This document shows positions 42,729 through 53,570 of a DNA stretch of 64,000 bases, piece after piece. This stretch comes from Beta vulgaris subsp. vulgaris (lineage: Eukaryota > Streptophyta > Magnoliopsida > Caryophyllales > Amaranthaceae). The DNA lies in contig NC_079209.1 of NCBI RefSeq assembly GCF_026745355.1, positions 26,075,156 through 26,139,155 of the forward strand. Direction: 5' to 3'. The notes below the pieces were generated by a model. The model ran no database searches. It was given only the letters and a program-made list of their open reading frames with translations, and had not been told where the DNA came from. The position numbers and the translations under genes were made by a program. How positions within the stretch are numbered: position 1 is the first letter of the stretch; each line of letters starts with the position of its first letter.

Positions 42729-44770
42729 TTCCCTCCTTCTTGAGAAGGAATTGCCCTCAATTCCGCTAGGTCATCATCCCCTAGATAAGGTGATAAATCT
42801 CCTACATTGAAACTTGCGGAGACATTGCCAAACTCAACAGGTAGCTCAAGCTTGTAAGCACCCTCACCTAGCCTTCTTTCAACCACAAAAGGCCCTTCAA
42901 CTCGTGGCATGAGCTTGTGTTTTCTCTTCCCTGGAAACCTTTCCTTCCTTAGATGTAGCCATACTAGATCCCCTGGTTGAAATTCATGCTGCCTTCGATT
43001 CTTATTAGCCCTCTTCTTATAAGCCTCGTTCATTTTCTTAATTGTGACTCGAACTTGCTTGTGTAGTTTAAGCATGTTAGCAGCATGTTCCCTTGCTTCC
43101 TTGTGTACATACTCATCCTTAGGTAAAGCAATGAGATCAATAGGCAGATAGGGATTCACCCCATAAACCACCTCGAATGGGCTATACTTTGTAGTGCTTG
43201 TAGGTGTTCGATTATATGCAAACTCAGCATGACTAAGTTTGATATCCCAATCCTTACTAGTCTTGCTCACCAACGCTCGTAGCAACACCTCAAGTGTCCT
43301 ATTTATAGCTTCAGTTTGCCCATCTGTTTGTGGATGATGAGATGTGCTAAACAACAACTTTGTTCCCAATAGTCTCCATAATAAACGCCAAAAATAGCTG
43401 AGGAACTTGCTATCCCTATCCGAGACTATAGATCTAGGAACTCCATGTAGCTTCACAATTTCCCTAAAGTACAATCCAGCCACATTGATTGCATCATCCA
43501 CCTTGTGACATGGTATGAAATGAGCCATCTTTGAGAAGCGATCCACTACCACCATGATAGCATCCTTACCCCTTTGTGTGCGAGGCAATGCCACCACAAA
43601 GTCCATGCTCACATCCTCCCAAGGCCTCTCTGGAACTGGTAGTGGTGTATATAGTCCCTTATGGAAGGTACTCTTGGCTCTTTGACACACACCACATCTT
43701 GCCAAGTGTGCTTGAACATCCCCTAGCATGCGTGGCCAAAAGAAATGCTCATGAAGCAAATCCAAGGTCTTGTGCACTCCAAAGTGTCCAGCCAAACCTC
43801 CTCCATGCGCCACTTTCACTAATAGACCCCTTATAGCACACTTAGGTACGCACAACTTATTTCCTTTGAACAAGTACCTCTCATTCACCATATAGACTCC
43901 TTGTGGCCCCTTTGAGCACTCTTTGAACATCTCTTTAAAATCCGGATCCTCCACATAATACTCCTTTATTATCTCGAATCCAAGGATTCTAGAATCAAGT
44001 AGTGTCAATAGGCTATACCTCCTAGATAATGCATCCGCCACAATATTAGCCTTCCCTCCCTTGTACTTAGCCACAAAGTTTAAAGATTGCATGAACTCCA
44101 CCCACTTTGTGTTCCTGGCACTGAGCTTATGTTGTCCATGAATGTATTTCAAAGACTCATGATCCGGATGTAAAACAAATGCTTGGGGACGCAAGTAATG
44201 ACTCCAATGATCCAAAGCTCTCACCATAGCATAGAACTCCTTATCATAAGTCGAATAGTTTAACTTTCCCCCTCCAAGCTTCTCACTTAAGTAGGCAATG
44301 GGACGCCCTTCTTGTATCAACACTGCTCCAACTCCCTTGCCACTTGCATCACATTCTACCTCAAAGGGTTTAGTGAAATCTGGTAATGCTAAGATAGGTG
44401 CACTACACATTTTACTCTTCACCTCTTCAAACACCTCTTGAGCTTGTTTGGTCCATTCAAATCCTCCTTTCTTAGTACATTCAGTGATGGGAGCCAACAA
44501 TGTACTAAAGTTCTTAATGAACCTCCTATAGAACGAAGCTAAGCCATGGAAAGACCTTACCTCCGTCAATGTCTTTGGAATAGTCCATGACTTAATAGCT
44601 TCAACTTTAGATGGATCCACCTTGATGCCATGATCCGTCACAATGTAGCCAAGGAAACTAATCTCTCCTTGCATAAAGGTGCACTTCTCCATCTTCCCAA
44701 AAAGCTTCTGTTTTCGTAGTTCCTCAAATAACTCCCTTAGGTGCTTCAAATGTGTATCCTCGTCTCTACT
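42581..44770 (-). pseudogene. CRM-like pol: RT thumb, RNase H, integrase
   Basis: A 722-codon open stretch (44749-42581). Residues about 1-90 are the RT thumb (LGYIVTDHGIKVDPSKVEAI), 115-240 RNase H (VECDASGKGVGAVL, Asp near 134; NIVADALSRR), 300-360 the HHCC finger (H322, H326, C352, C355) and 375-490 the integrase core with D383, D444 and E480. The C-terminus (FNVGDLSPYLGDDDLAELR) matches the CRM-type tail in place of a classic chromodomain and crosses the purine tract into the LTR. It is in frame with the upstream pol segment, separated only by a TAG at 44771-44773 where the family has Tyr. Confidence 0.93.
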
Positions 44771-45604
44771 CTACACCAAGATGTCATCCAAGTATACCAC
44801 AATAAACCTCCCCAAAAAAGGCCTAAGTACTTCATTCATCAGCCTCATGAAGGTACTTGGCGCATTAGTGAGCCCAAATGGCATCAGTGACCATTCATAC
44901 AGCCCATGCTTAGTTTTGAACGCCGTCTTCCATTCATCCCCTTCCCTCATCCTTATTTGGTGGTAACCACTCCTAAGGTCTACCTTGGAAAATAATTTGG
45001 CTCCACACAACTCATCAAGCATGTCATCTAGCCTAGGGATTGGAAACCTATATTTGATAGTAATATTATTCACTGCCCTACTATCAATACACATTCTCCA
45101 TGTTCCATCCTTCTTAGGCACCAACAATGTAGGTACAGCACAAAGGCTCATGCTCTCCTTCACGTATCCCCTCTCCATCAACTCCCCTATCTGCCTTTGC
45201 AACTCCTTGGTCTCATTTGGATTTGCCCTATATGAAGGTTTGTTTGGGATAGGTGCCCCTGGTATAAGGTCTATTTGATGTTCAATCCCACGTATTGGTG
45301 GTAATCCAGGTGGTAAATCCTCCGGAAAAACATCCTCAAACTCCAACAATAACTTGGCCAATTTAGGACTCTTGCTCGTTAACCCTTCCACCACTTCCTT
45401 GCTAAATAGCATGTAACAAGGTTCGCCTTCATCAATCTCCATCTCCATCACCTTTCTTCCTACCAAAAGAGTCTCCTTTGGTTTGCTTGTTGTAGGAGGG
45501 TTGTGTCTTGTAGGGGGTAAAGGAATCAATTCCTTTTTCACTCCATCCTTCCTAATGGTGTACACATTAGTTACCCCATTGTGCTTCGATTGTCTATGAT
45601 ATTG
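44771..45604 (-). pseudogene. CRM-like pol: RT fingers and palm
   Basis: The stretch 45565-44771 (264 codons) contains the protease-RT linker, PELLP-type [20 protein letters not shown], the RT entry [49 protein letters not shown] and the catalytic VYLDDILV. The stop after ILV (TAG in place of a Tyr codon) is a point change. The polymerase catalytic residues are intact. The second nonsense change, TGA for Trp, lies at 45605-45607. Confidence 0.93.
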
Positions 45605-46537
45605 TCATGGTCTCCCTAGAAGGATATGGCACGCATCCATCTTCAAGACATCACACAAAATTTCTTCCCTATAGGACCCTATTTGAAACCCTACTAATGC
45701 TTGTTTTCTCACTGAAGTGCCTTGCTCATCCAACCACCTTAGTTTGTATGGACTAGGGTGTCGAGTGGTCTTTAGGCTCAACTTCTCCACCAACTTCTTA
45801 GATACAGCATTAGTCATACTCCCTCCATCAATAATCAAGTTCGACAACTCTCCATTCACCCTACACTTAGTTTGGAAGATATTCTCCCTTTGTTCCGGTT
45901 GATTGTCTACTTGAATATGCATGGCCCTCCTCAATATGAGGCTTCTGTCCTCTTCTGGACCATACTTTTCGGCTTCTTCATCACTACTCTCCACTAGATC
46001 CACTTTTTCTTCAATCCTCTCGACCTCCTCATCAGTGAAGGCTTGGATGCCTATGGCTTGGATCTGTAATATGGTGAGTGCCCTAGGGTTTTGACAATCC
46101 CTGTTGTAGTAGCCGTGTCCTTGACACTTGAAATACTTGATCTTGGAAAGGTCACCACCTCCCACAGCCAATTGTTTCCCTTTATCTCCTTCAAGTCCTC
46201 TAGGGTTAGGTGTTTTCACACTCGAACTCCCTTCTTTTGTTCCCCCATAGGTACCTTTGAACTTCGAACTACCACCCTTCTCATAGGTTGTAGCTCCTTT
46301 CTCCTTCTTCCTATGCTTATCAAACTTCATGGCTAACTTGCATGCCTCGTCATAGGTGATGTAGGGATGTACTTTAACCTTTTCATAGATGTCATTGTTA
46401 AGTCCTGCCAAAAACCGCCCCAACTTTTGCTCCTCCCTTTCCTCAATCTCGCATACAATGGCTAGTCTTTCGAACTCCTTGATGTAGTCTTCTACACTCC
46501 CAAACCCCTGCTTCCAAGTGCTCCATTTTACATACAA
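45605..46537 (-). pseudogene. CRM-like gag C-terminal part and protease
   Basis: This 310-codon stretch begins within the gag core (MYVKWSTWKQGFGSVEDYIK), passes a Lys/Gly-rich linker and a zinc knuckle KYFKCQGHGYYNRDC, where the first Cys is Tyr, then the protease active site LIIDGGSMTNAV and the closing ILLGRP. The TGA at 45605-45607 stands where the family has Trp just after GRP. Frame differs from the gag start by an indel near 46530. Confidence 0.9.
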
Positions 46538-46965
46538 GGTTTATGTTTAAAGTTGGTAGGGACAAACCTCCTCCTTAGGTGTGTTTTAAGCTTTGGCCAA
46601 GATTGAATCTTTCCTTTACCATCCCTCCTTCTTTGAGCTTGAACACCCTCCAACCAAATAGCAGCGTGTTTGGTTAGCTTTAACTTGGCAATTGAAAATT
46701 GTTTTTCATCCGGCGTCTCCCTATATTCAGAGAATCTTTCAATGGATCTTTCCCACTCCATGTATAACTCAGGATCTAAAGTGCCATCAAAGTCATTGAT
46801 GTCAATCTTCATCCCTCGATCACTCGCACCACCATCGTTCTTCCTCTCCTTGTCTTTACCTAGCACACTTACGGTTAACGTGGCCAAGACTTGTTGCATG
46901 GTTGCAAGTTGTTGCTGGAGCAACTCATTAATCCTCTCTTGGTTGTTGTCTCCCATGATGGTCAA
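46528..46965 (-). pseudogene. CRM-like gag N-terminal part
   Basis: The ATG at 46965 opens MTIMGDNNQERINELLQQQL, a coiled Gln/Leu-rich N-terminus, followed by MKIDINDFDGTLDPELYMEWERSI (the gag core entry; written here only as position near codons 53-76) and AIWLEGVQ. It ends at a stop produced by a frameshift near 46530, after which the next stretch continues the domain. A PP(K/R)-like CCACCAAGA repeat (46970-47035 plus strand) lies in its leader. Confidence 0.88.
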
Positions 46966-47145
46966 GTATCAACCACCAAGAACCACCAAGATCCACCAAG
47001 ATCCACCAAGAAACACCAAGAACCACCAAGAACCCCTCGAACGTTGCTCGAAAAAACTGCTCGAATACTCCTCATACTTCTAGGCTCCTTCTTAGACCAA
47101 AATCTCCAACTTTGGCACGTCCAAATTCCCCAAAGCCACACCTTT

Positions 47146-47157
47146 GCTCTGATACCA
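47146..47157 (-). promoter_or_regulatory. tRNA-Met-type primer-binding site
   Basis: The plus strand reads GCTCTGATACCA, the reverse complement of TGGTATCAGAGC, which pairs with the 3' end of initiator tRNA-Met in plant retrotransposons. It sits two bases inside the 5' LTR edge and fixes the element's orientation. Confidence 0.95.
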
Positions 47158-47159
47158 AT

Positions 47160-47903
47160 TGATGTGTAACGTGGAGAAGTAATCTCACACCTTACAACTC
47201 GAAAGATAGTGAATCAAAGAAGAATACTTTATTCTTTGAAACGTTTAGTTAAGTTTCAAGAACTCGGTTCTTGACCCTAAACTAAGGCTATAAAATCTGT
47301 TAGTATTGGAATACTAACAACACTCACAAACTCTTCGAAGATTTTACTTGGAACTCACAAGAAATCCCTCGGCAATTTAATCAAACAAGCAAACAAACTA
47401 GTCGCCAATTTGATGCATAAACTTTCTTTAAACTCGTGATATTATTTCGTGTGTAAAATAATGTACAATCTAAGCTATTTATAGGAAAATAACATAATCC
47501 TAATTAGGCTTAGAACACGTCTCTAAGTCCTAGACTCCTAAAACCATTGAGTCACGTAAAATCCATCGTTTTAAGAACGTAGGCAAAACCATGACTCCTA
47601 AGACTCCAAACACAACAAAAACTCTAAATACTACTGATCCAACATGGATTAGTATTCTCCTAATAGAACTAGGAGACTAAGTAGTAACTTCTCCTAACAG
47701 AACTAGGAGACTAATACTACAACTTCCCACGTCGATATTGTCCATGGCACAGTGGTTAGCACTGTATTATGACCACCATGCACACCCTTGCAACTTCCAA
47801 GCTCGGACCATGTGCTTCACTAAACCTTCCTTGGCTGTCCCCCATACCTTTAGCAAGCAACACCTTTTGATCACCACTTGATGAGCTACAAGCAACCTCA
47901 TCA
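47160..47903 (-). repeat. 5' LTR of the CRM-like element
   Basis: It is 744 bp with the same ends as the 3' LTR and a TATAAATAG box (reverse of 47475-47483). Compared with the 3' LTR I count about 18 substitutions and 2 single-base indels by eye. Confidence 0.92.
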
Positions 47904-48068
47904 TATACCCTTAATACCAAAATTCTCTATAAAAGACAATCATCTCTAAAACACATTCCGCACCATACAATACATATTTCAAAGTTCTAAGAAAAACAAG
48001 CACAAAAATCTTAACAATTACAAGTTGGTATTTCATAGTGAGAGTAGTTCACAATCATCTCTAAACTA

Positions 48069-48295
48069 CTCCCTTTGTTTTTTTTTCTCATTTTCTTGTC
48101 CACATCTCCCAATGCACATCTTTAACTTAAATATCTTTTATTATATATTAGTAAAAATTATAACGATTGAATATTAATAACGTACTAATTGAGTCGAATC
48201 AAACAAGACCCCACATGACTATATTTTTTCTTATAAATTTAAAAAAATTGAGAGGATTCTCTCTAAGTGAGAACGATAAAAAAAAATAGAGGGAG
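48069..48295. mobile_element. Stowaway MITE inside the hAT element
   Basis: CTCCCTTTGTTTTTTTTTCT and, inverted, CTCCCTCTATTTTTTTTTAT form the ends, flanked by TA (48067-48068 and 48296-48297). It is 227 bp and noncoding. Its position right of the CRM-like element shows that the hAT element received at least two independent insertions. Confidence 0.9.
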
Positions 48296-48849
48296 TATGG
48301 CACAGAGTAGTTCATAGTGAGTGCACAGAAGCACAAAGTAACTATTCCAAGTTGAAGGATGAAAGAGGCTTCACATTTTGTTACCTTATACTTACGTTTT
48401 CTCACATAAATCAGTCTACAAACTCCACACTCTACACTACTTTACTTACTATATTACTGCATTTAATAGATAAAAAGTAAATAAATTAATATAATTATTA
48501 TAAAAAATTAAATAATAATAAAATAAAATAAATTTATCCAATTTTTCGGTTAACCATTTTATAAAAAATCATAATCGTAATCGTACCGTTAAACCGTGAT
48601 TTTCACGGTTCGGTAACCGAACCGTTTAATCCCAAATTTTCTAGTTCCGTAATCGTCCATTTTTATCGGTTTTTCGGTACAATTTTTATGTTTCCATTTT
48701 TTGTGAACACCCCTAATCAATTGTTGTGTACGTTTGCGTATTACTTCGTTTTATGATACAAACTAATATTTCTTGCTTGAAATCGTTCTTGTCTGGTAGA
48801 GCTTTGATGTGTTTATATAGCGCTGTCAGTTTGGTTGGAAATCGATGGT

Positions 48850-49230
48850 TAAACTGCAAACTATTGACCAACTGAACTGAATAAACTGAACTGAAAGGCT
48901 AAAACCCAATAATTCAATCACATTAAAGTAAACTACAATTAAGTAAACTGAAACTGAAATGAACTGAAACTCAATCAAAAACAAACTAAACTGAAATTAA
49001 TTGCACGGAAAACTGATTTAAACTGAACTGAGCTGACTGAAAATGAATTGAACTTAACTAAAAAACTGTTTCAAACTGCTTTTAACTGAACTAAATCAAA
49101 CTGAATAAAATTGTTCTTAATTGAATTGAATCAAACTGTTTTTAACTGAACTGTATAAAACTGCTGAATAAAACTAATTTAAACTTAACTAAATCGAATT
49201 GAATAAACAATATTAAACTGTATAGAATAA
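48850..49230. repeat. AACTGA-type degenerate array
   Basis: Short units such as AACTGAACTGAA, AAACTGAAATGAACTGAAAC and AATTGAATTGAATCAAACTG recur for about 380 bp with drift toward AATTGA at the right. No gene or element ends could be fixed. Confidence 0.85.
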
Positions 49231-50002
49231 AATTTTCTTTAATCGAAAAAAATTTAACACCTAATTTCATATTTTTTTTAACTTACCTAAATTATTGGTA
49301 TACAATGATATGACACCTTAAAAAACTAAAAAAAAAAAACATAATTTCGATTTTCAACTACTATTCGTATTAAAAAGTTGAATTCTCGATAGTTAAAATT
49401 CAATGCACGGGGCCTTTGTGTATTTTGATAAAGAAAAATACTTGCATATAAATCAAAAACATTATTTGTCGCAACACAATCACAAGAAATGCTATTATTC
49501 TTCAAATATAATTCATGGAATTCATCCTTGTTAATAAATGTTAATAATTCTGCCATAACACACCCGACATTAATTGCTAGTTATTTTGTTCTTGCTCACT
49601 TCTACTCGGTGTTGCTTTTAATATTTTGATTATTTGCAAAAGTAATTTAATAAATCAGGAATGTTTAAAGTACTTTTTATAATAAACAATATAGAATAAA
49701 AAAATTACCAAATACAAATTTTACTTATATCACAATGTAATTTACAAATTATAACTAAGCAATAAATATATAAACAAAAATCCTGCTAAATATTTCAATT
49801 CAGCTTACAATATATTAAAATCCTAAAGTCCTAAACCTCATATCTGCCACTCTTTCCACCCTACAAGACAAAAAACAAAGTTAACATGAATAACAAATGG
49901 AATAAAAAAAGTTGGAACAATTTATGTAATAAGTAATTAACTTACCAAAATACCAACCATACCAAATGTTACATTTTAAAAAAGATAAAAAAAATTTAAA
50001 TT
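49231..50002. other. AT-rich stretch without a recognised gene
   Basis: A minus-strand open stretch of 76 codons at 49326-49556 has no motif I recognise. The rest has no frame or ends. It may be 3' flank of the decayed hAT transposase gene further right. Confidence 0.35.
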
Positions 50003-50720
50003 TGGGCTCTCAGAATATCTTCATCTAGGCTCTCAGAATATTTTCATCATCGAGCACATGGCACCAAAACATCTATCCAAATTGTTAAATACAATTACTT
50101 GAATCCATCAAGAAACTATGGGTATTACCTCACTATAGTAATCCAAAAACATCCAATAATTATACAACATATAAAAAATGAGACAATGTGTACTACAATG
50201 AGAGTTCGCAACATAATAACTTGGGTTTCAATCATTATAATCAACAAAATGAGATATATGTTTTGAAACCTTATTTCCGAAAAGGGACAATTATCAAGCT
50301 CAATAGAAACCACCAACAAAACAAGCTCAACATAATCCAACCATAATGATGTTATGGTTGAAAAAGTAGATCTTTAAGATTGGCTCTCGGAATACTGTCT
50401 TTATCGAACATTTGGCCTCAAAACATTTAACAAATTGGCTTAATGCTATAACTTGAATCGAACAAAGCACTATTCGCATCACCTCACTATAGTTTACCAA
50501 AAACATCCAACAATTATAAAACTTAATTTAAAGATCCAACAATTATACAACTTAATTCCAAAGAGGGACAAACGTAGACTATAGTGAGACTTCCCAACAT
50601 AGTTACTTGGGTTAAAGTCATTATATTCAACAACTTAGATAAATGATTTGAAGCCTTATTCAAAAAAGGGGAAAATATAAAGTTCAACATAATCCAACCA
50701 GCAACAATACAAGCTCAACA
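50003..50720. repeat. Diverged tandem duplication of about 370 bp
   Basis: Two blocks beginning TTGGGCTCTCAGAATA (50003) and TTGGCTCTCGGAATAC (50379) run in parallel through CACTATAGT, CCAAAAACATCCAA and ACTTGGGTT text. The match is loose, so the duplication is old. A further short echo of AGCTCAACATAATCCAACC continues to about 50760. Confidence 0.75.
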
Positions 50721-51230
50721 TAACCCACCCAACCACTAAAAAGCAAAAACTAAGCTCAAGATATCCAACCAGCACCTAAAAAGGCACAAACTAATCCCAA
50801 GAGATCCCATAACGTACAAAACAGAACTATACCAAGGTAAAAAAGCCAACAAAATAGCACCATACCAAGCTCAACTAATCTCGCAAGAGGACACCATATC
50901 CAACAAATGAATACCAAAACCAACTGTTTTACGCCCAACAAAAAAAATTCCAACCTCAATGTATCAAACTTGCCCAGTTAGAGAATAAATACAACAACCA
51001 ATGGTTGCAAAACCAGCTCAAAACTGGAAATCCTACTGAATAGCAACAAAAATCCGATGTTCAGCGACAATGGGGTACAACAGGCAGCAGTAGCACAAGG
51101 TGGTTATTCCACCTAAAAAAAAAAACTTAAATTAGCCATTTTATTCAAAAAATTGTTAAAGTAACACAATAAACACACAACTTACCGTAGGAAGCGAGAG
51201 AACATCAATATTATCATCAAGATAATATGT
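50721..51230. other. Unassigned stretch 3' of the hAT transposase remnant
   Basis: Rich in short CCAAC/CAACA text on the plus strand, with no gene. It probably holds the 3' UTR and end of the hAT element, but no terminal repeat was found. Confidence 0.35.
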
Positions 51231-51918
51231 CTTATCCATTGCATTTAAACAACTCCCTAATTCTTCTCTTTTAAGATACCCAAACAATCAGTTTTGCGTA
51301 GTGACAAAAGCCTCTACATTCTTAGGCAGTAAAGATGACCTATATTTGGTCAAAACCCACCCACCCATGATGAATGAAGATTCAGAAGCAACAGAAGTGA
51401 TTGGAATAGCCAAAATATTCTTGGCCATTCTAGAAATAACAGGATTATGCAGAACATTGAGACTGCCAATACTTGAGTACATCAAAATCAGAACTACGTA
51501 GAACAAGGGGATAATTAAGATAAGCATTAACATCAGATTGTGCTCCCCCAACAGATGAGTTAGTGGCCTCATATTGCTATAACAAGAATCAAAATAAAAT
51601 CCTAATTCATTACACAAAAGTATTTAATTATAAGTAAACTTGAATAAAGACAAACATGCCCAACAACGAAAACTGGGTCACTGAAGAAAAATATGAAGCA
51701 CGACGGGTAGAAGAAGCAAGAGCATAAATAGAATATGAAGTGGAAAACGTGCTGTAAAATGCATAAAGCTCAACAAAAGCATCATATACGCTTTGTACCT
51801 TTTCCTCCACATGAACATAAAGTAAGTTGTACAAGTTCTTCACAAACGAAGTTTGTAACAAGGATCAAGGACAACAGCAACATAGAGAATAATAGAGTGA
51901 TCTTACCAATACTTCTCA

Positions 51919-53407
51919 CACTAGTAGAATAATTCTTAATTATTGCAGTATTTAAGTGGCCTATTGCTGCGGATTTCGCGTCGCCGTAAATCAAGGCACA
52001 ATAGATAAAATACTACTGATTGAAATTAATGACAAAGAATGCAAATTCAAAAACATAAAATATACAAAAAGATAGATTTTAAATATATTATTACAATATA
52101 TATAGGGCAGATTTAAAAACAAATTCAAAATTTTAGTACCAAAAAGGCAGCAGATCTGAAAAGAAATTATAACAATTATCTTAAAAATCAGCAACATAAG
52201 AACAAGAATAATTTGTGTGGGGTGTGGCGTGGGTAAAGTAGGAGAGACAAAGGGGTTAAGATAAATAATTAAATAAAAAGAGGTTAAAGTTGGAGAGAGA
52301 AAGGGAGTAAAATTGAATTAATAAATGGTGGACCATATGATAGGGACATGAGAGGGTAAGAAAGGGAAAAAGAATTCCAAATAAGGAATAAAGTAAAAGA
52401 GGGAAGATCTTTTGGAAACGCACTTAAACGGAAAGATGGAAGATCTTTAGGAAACGGAGGTAGTACAACTATAATATGGTAATACCGAAATAGCACATCT
52501 AAAAATATTATAGCAACAATCATATGAGTTATAACAACAACAATTACAAATATCAGATTTGCGTCAACCAATCTACAACCATATCCACATACGGTCGTCG
52601 ACGCTCGATACGAAAAGGGCCTCTCGCGCATTGCTTTGTGGTCAACGCGCCGTTGATTCAAGTTTTTGTTGAATCTGGCGAGCGACGTTGCGACAAACGA
52701 AAGGTTCGACGAGAAAGGATGGTTGATGTCGAATATGGCGAGCGACCTTGTGACGTCGTGATTTATTGTCGAAGCAACCGTACGTGGTGGTTGAAGCATC
52801 GCGTCGTGGTTGAAACTACACGAGAACGGATCAGACAAGAATTGAGAGGATGAAATGGTTAAGAGGTGATTGAGATGATGCGAGGGTTAAGAGGTGATTG
52901 AGATGATGAGAGGGTTAGAGGAAGAGAGAAGATGAGGGGAGGAGGCGAGAAACTGATGAGAGAATGAGAGGAAGAGAGAGAGTGAGAGGAGTGAATGAGG
53001 AAACCCTAGATGGGTAAATGAGAGAATTAAACGGCGCCTAGGGTAAATGAGAGAAGTAAATGGCGCCCACCCACTAACGTAAGAAGGAAACCCTAACTTG
53101 ACCCTTTTATTATTAATTTTAAAAGCCTATTGCTGTTGCGATTTTTTTAGGAATCGCAGCAATAGGTTCAAATATTACTAAAAAATAATAATATTTAAAT
53201 CTATTATTGCGGGTGGGAACCACAACAATAGATTTGGTTAAACCAGTCAAACAATTTTGAAAAATTCTCGTTGACATCTTTTGCTGCAGGTTTCCACCCA
53301 TAACCGCAATAATAGGTTGATTTTTTTTTCTTTAACATGGTTCATTGTTGCGTATGGGTAAAATCGCAGCAATTCAGCCGCAACAATAAGCAATTATTCT
53401 ATTAGTG
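51919..53407. mobile_element. Non-autonomous CACTA element inside the hAT exon
   Basis: It starts CACTAGTAGAATAATTCTTA and ends …AGCAATTATTCTATTAGTG, the inverted partner, with TCA at 51916-51918 and 53408-53410. Subterminal zones carry direct and inverted copies of TTGCTGCGG/CCGCAGCAATA-type repeats. The interior holds a MITE (52214-52469), a GAGAGA-rich zone (52850-53000) and an Arg-rich open frame (52524-52853) that I regard as chance. It is 1489 bp. Removing it with one TCA restores a continuous codon run in the hAT gene. Ends differ from the 6146/10547 family, so it is a second CACTA family. Confidence 0.92.
52214..52469. mobile_element. Truncated MITE of the 24742 family, reversed
   Basis: Read in reverse it matches the MITE at 24742-25058 over nearly its whole length, including CCTAAAGATCTTCC, AAGTGCGTTT and CACACAAAT blocks, but the last 40 bp and the second TIR are missing. 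The intact end is CTACCTCCGTTTCCTAAAGA with TA-like flank. It lies within the CACTA element, so it is third level: MITE in CACTA in hAT. Confidence 0.85.
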
Positions 53408-53570
53408 TCATACTTATCCATCATGTCCTTACACATAGTACAAATACTATAAACAAAATGTTTGTGAGCTACAAGCAACAACTTTTCAATTTCAATAATC
53501 TTAGCAAAGTACAAATTTGTAGTGGGATAGTCAGAACCGTAAAATGTGAATAGGTTTCATCTTACAAGAA

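Larger units (their letters stand above)
41987..47903 (-). mobile_element. CRM-like chromovirus, nearly complete, minus strand
   Basis: Two LTRs (41987-42728 and 47160-47903), a tRNA-Met-type PBS, gag, protease, RT, RNase H and integrase are all present in order on the minus strand. Flanks TTTAC (41982-41986) and TATAC (47904-47908) are a 5-bp duplication with one mismatch. The LTRs differ at about 20 positions by eye, near 97% identity, so it is the youngest gypsy element here. The pol frame runs past the polypurine tract into the 3' LTR, a trait of the CRM clade. One frameshift and two stops disable it. Confidence 0.93.
41751..48715. mobile_element. hAT-type non-autonomous element carrying nested insertions
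   Basis: The termini TAGGGGTGTTCA (41751) and TGAACACCCCTA (ending 48715) are perfect inverted repeats, flanked by a perfect 8-bp duplication ATCAATTG (41743-41750 and 48716-48723). Subterminal text on both sides is rich in GGTTAACCG/ACCGTTAA motifs. Without the CRM-like retrotransposon (41987-47903) and one 5-bp duplication it would be about 1.04 kb, including a Stowaway MITE at 48069-48295. No transposase is encoded in the remaining parts. Confidence 0.93.
51288..53570 (-). pseudogene. Decayed hAT transposase gene, interrupted by CACTA
   Basis: On the minus strand, exon-like text starts near 53560 (FYGSDYPTTNLYFAKI), runs to a CACTA element inserted at 51919-53407, resumes and meets a splice donor GTAAG at about 51908. 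Then come 51861-51628 and the C-terminal dimerisation domain at 51617-51288 ([40 protein letters not shown]), the hallmark of plant hAT transposases. The catalytic Asp regions upstream are not in recognisable form. It is non-functional. The family cuts and pastes hAT elements. Confidence 0.85.

Noticed and set aside
43576..46336. Plus-strand ORFs across the CRM-like element
   Set aside because: Shadows of the minus-strand pol and gag frames.
52524..52853. Arg-rich 109-codon ORF in the CACTA element
   Set aside because: It does not resemble CACTA proteins; CG-rich short repeats explain its composition.
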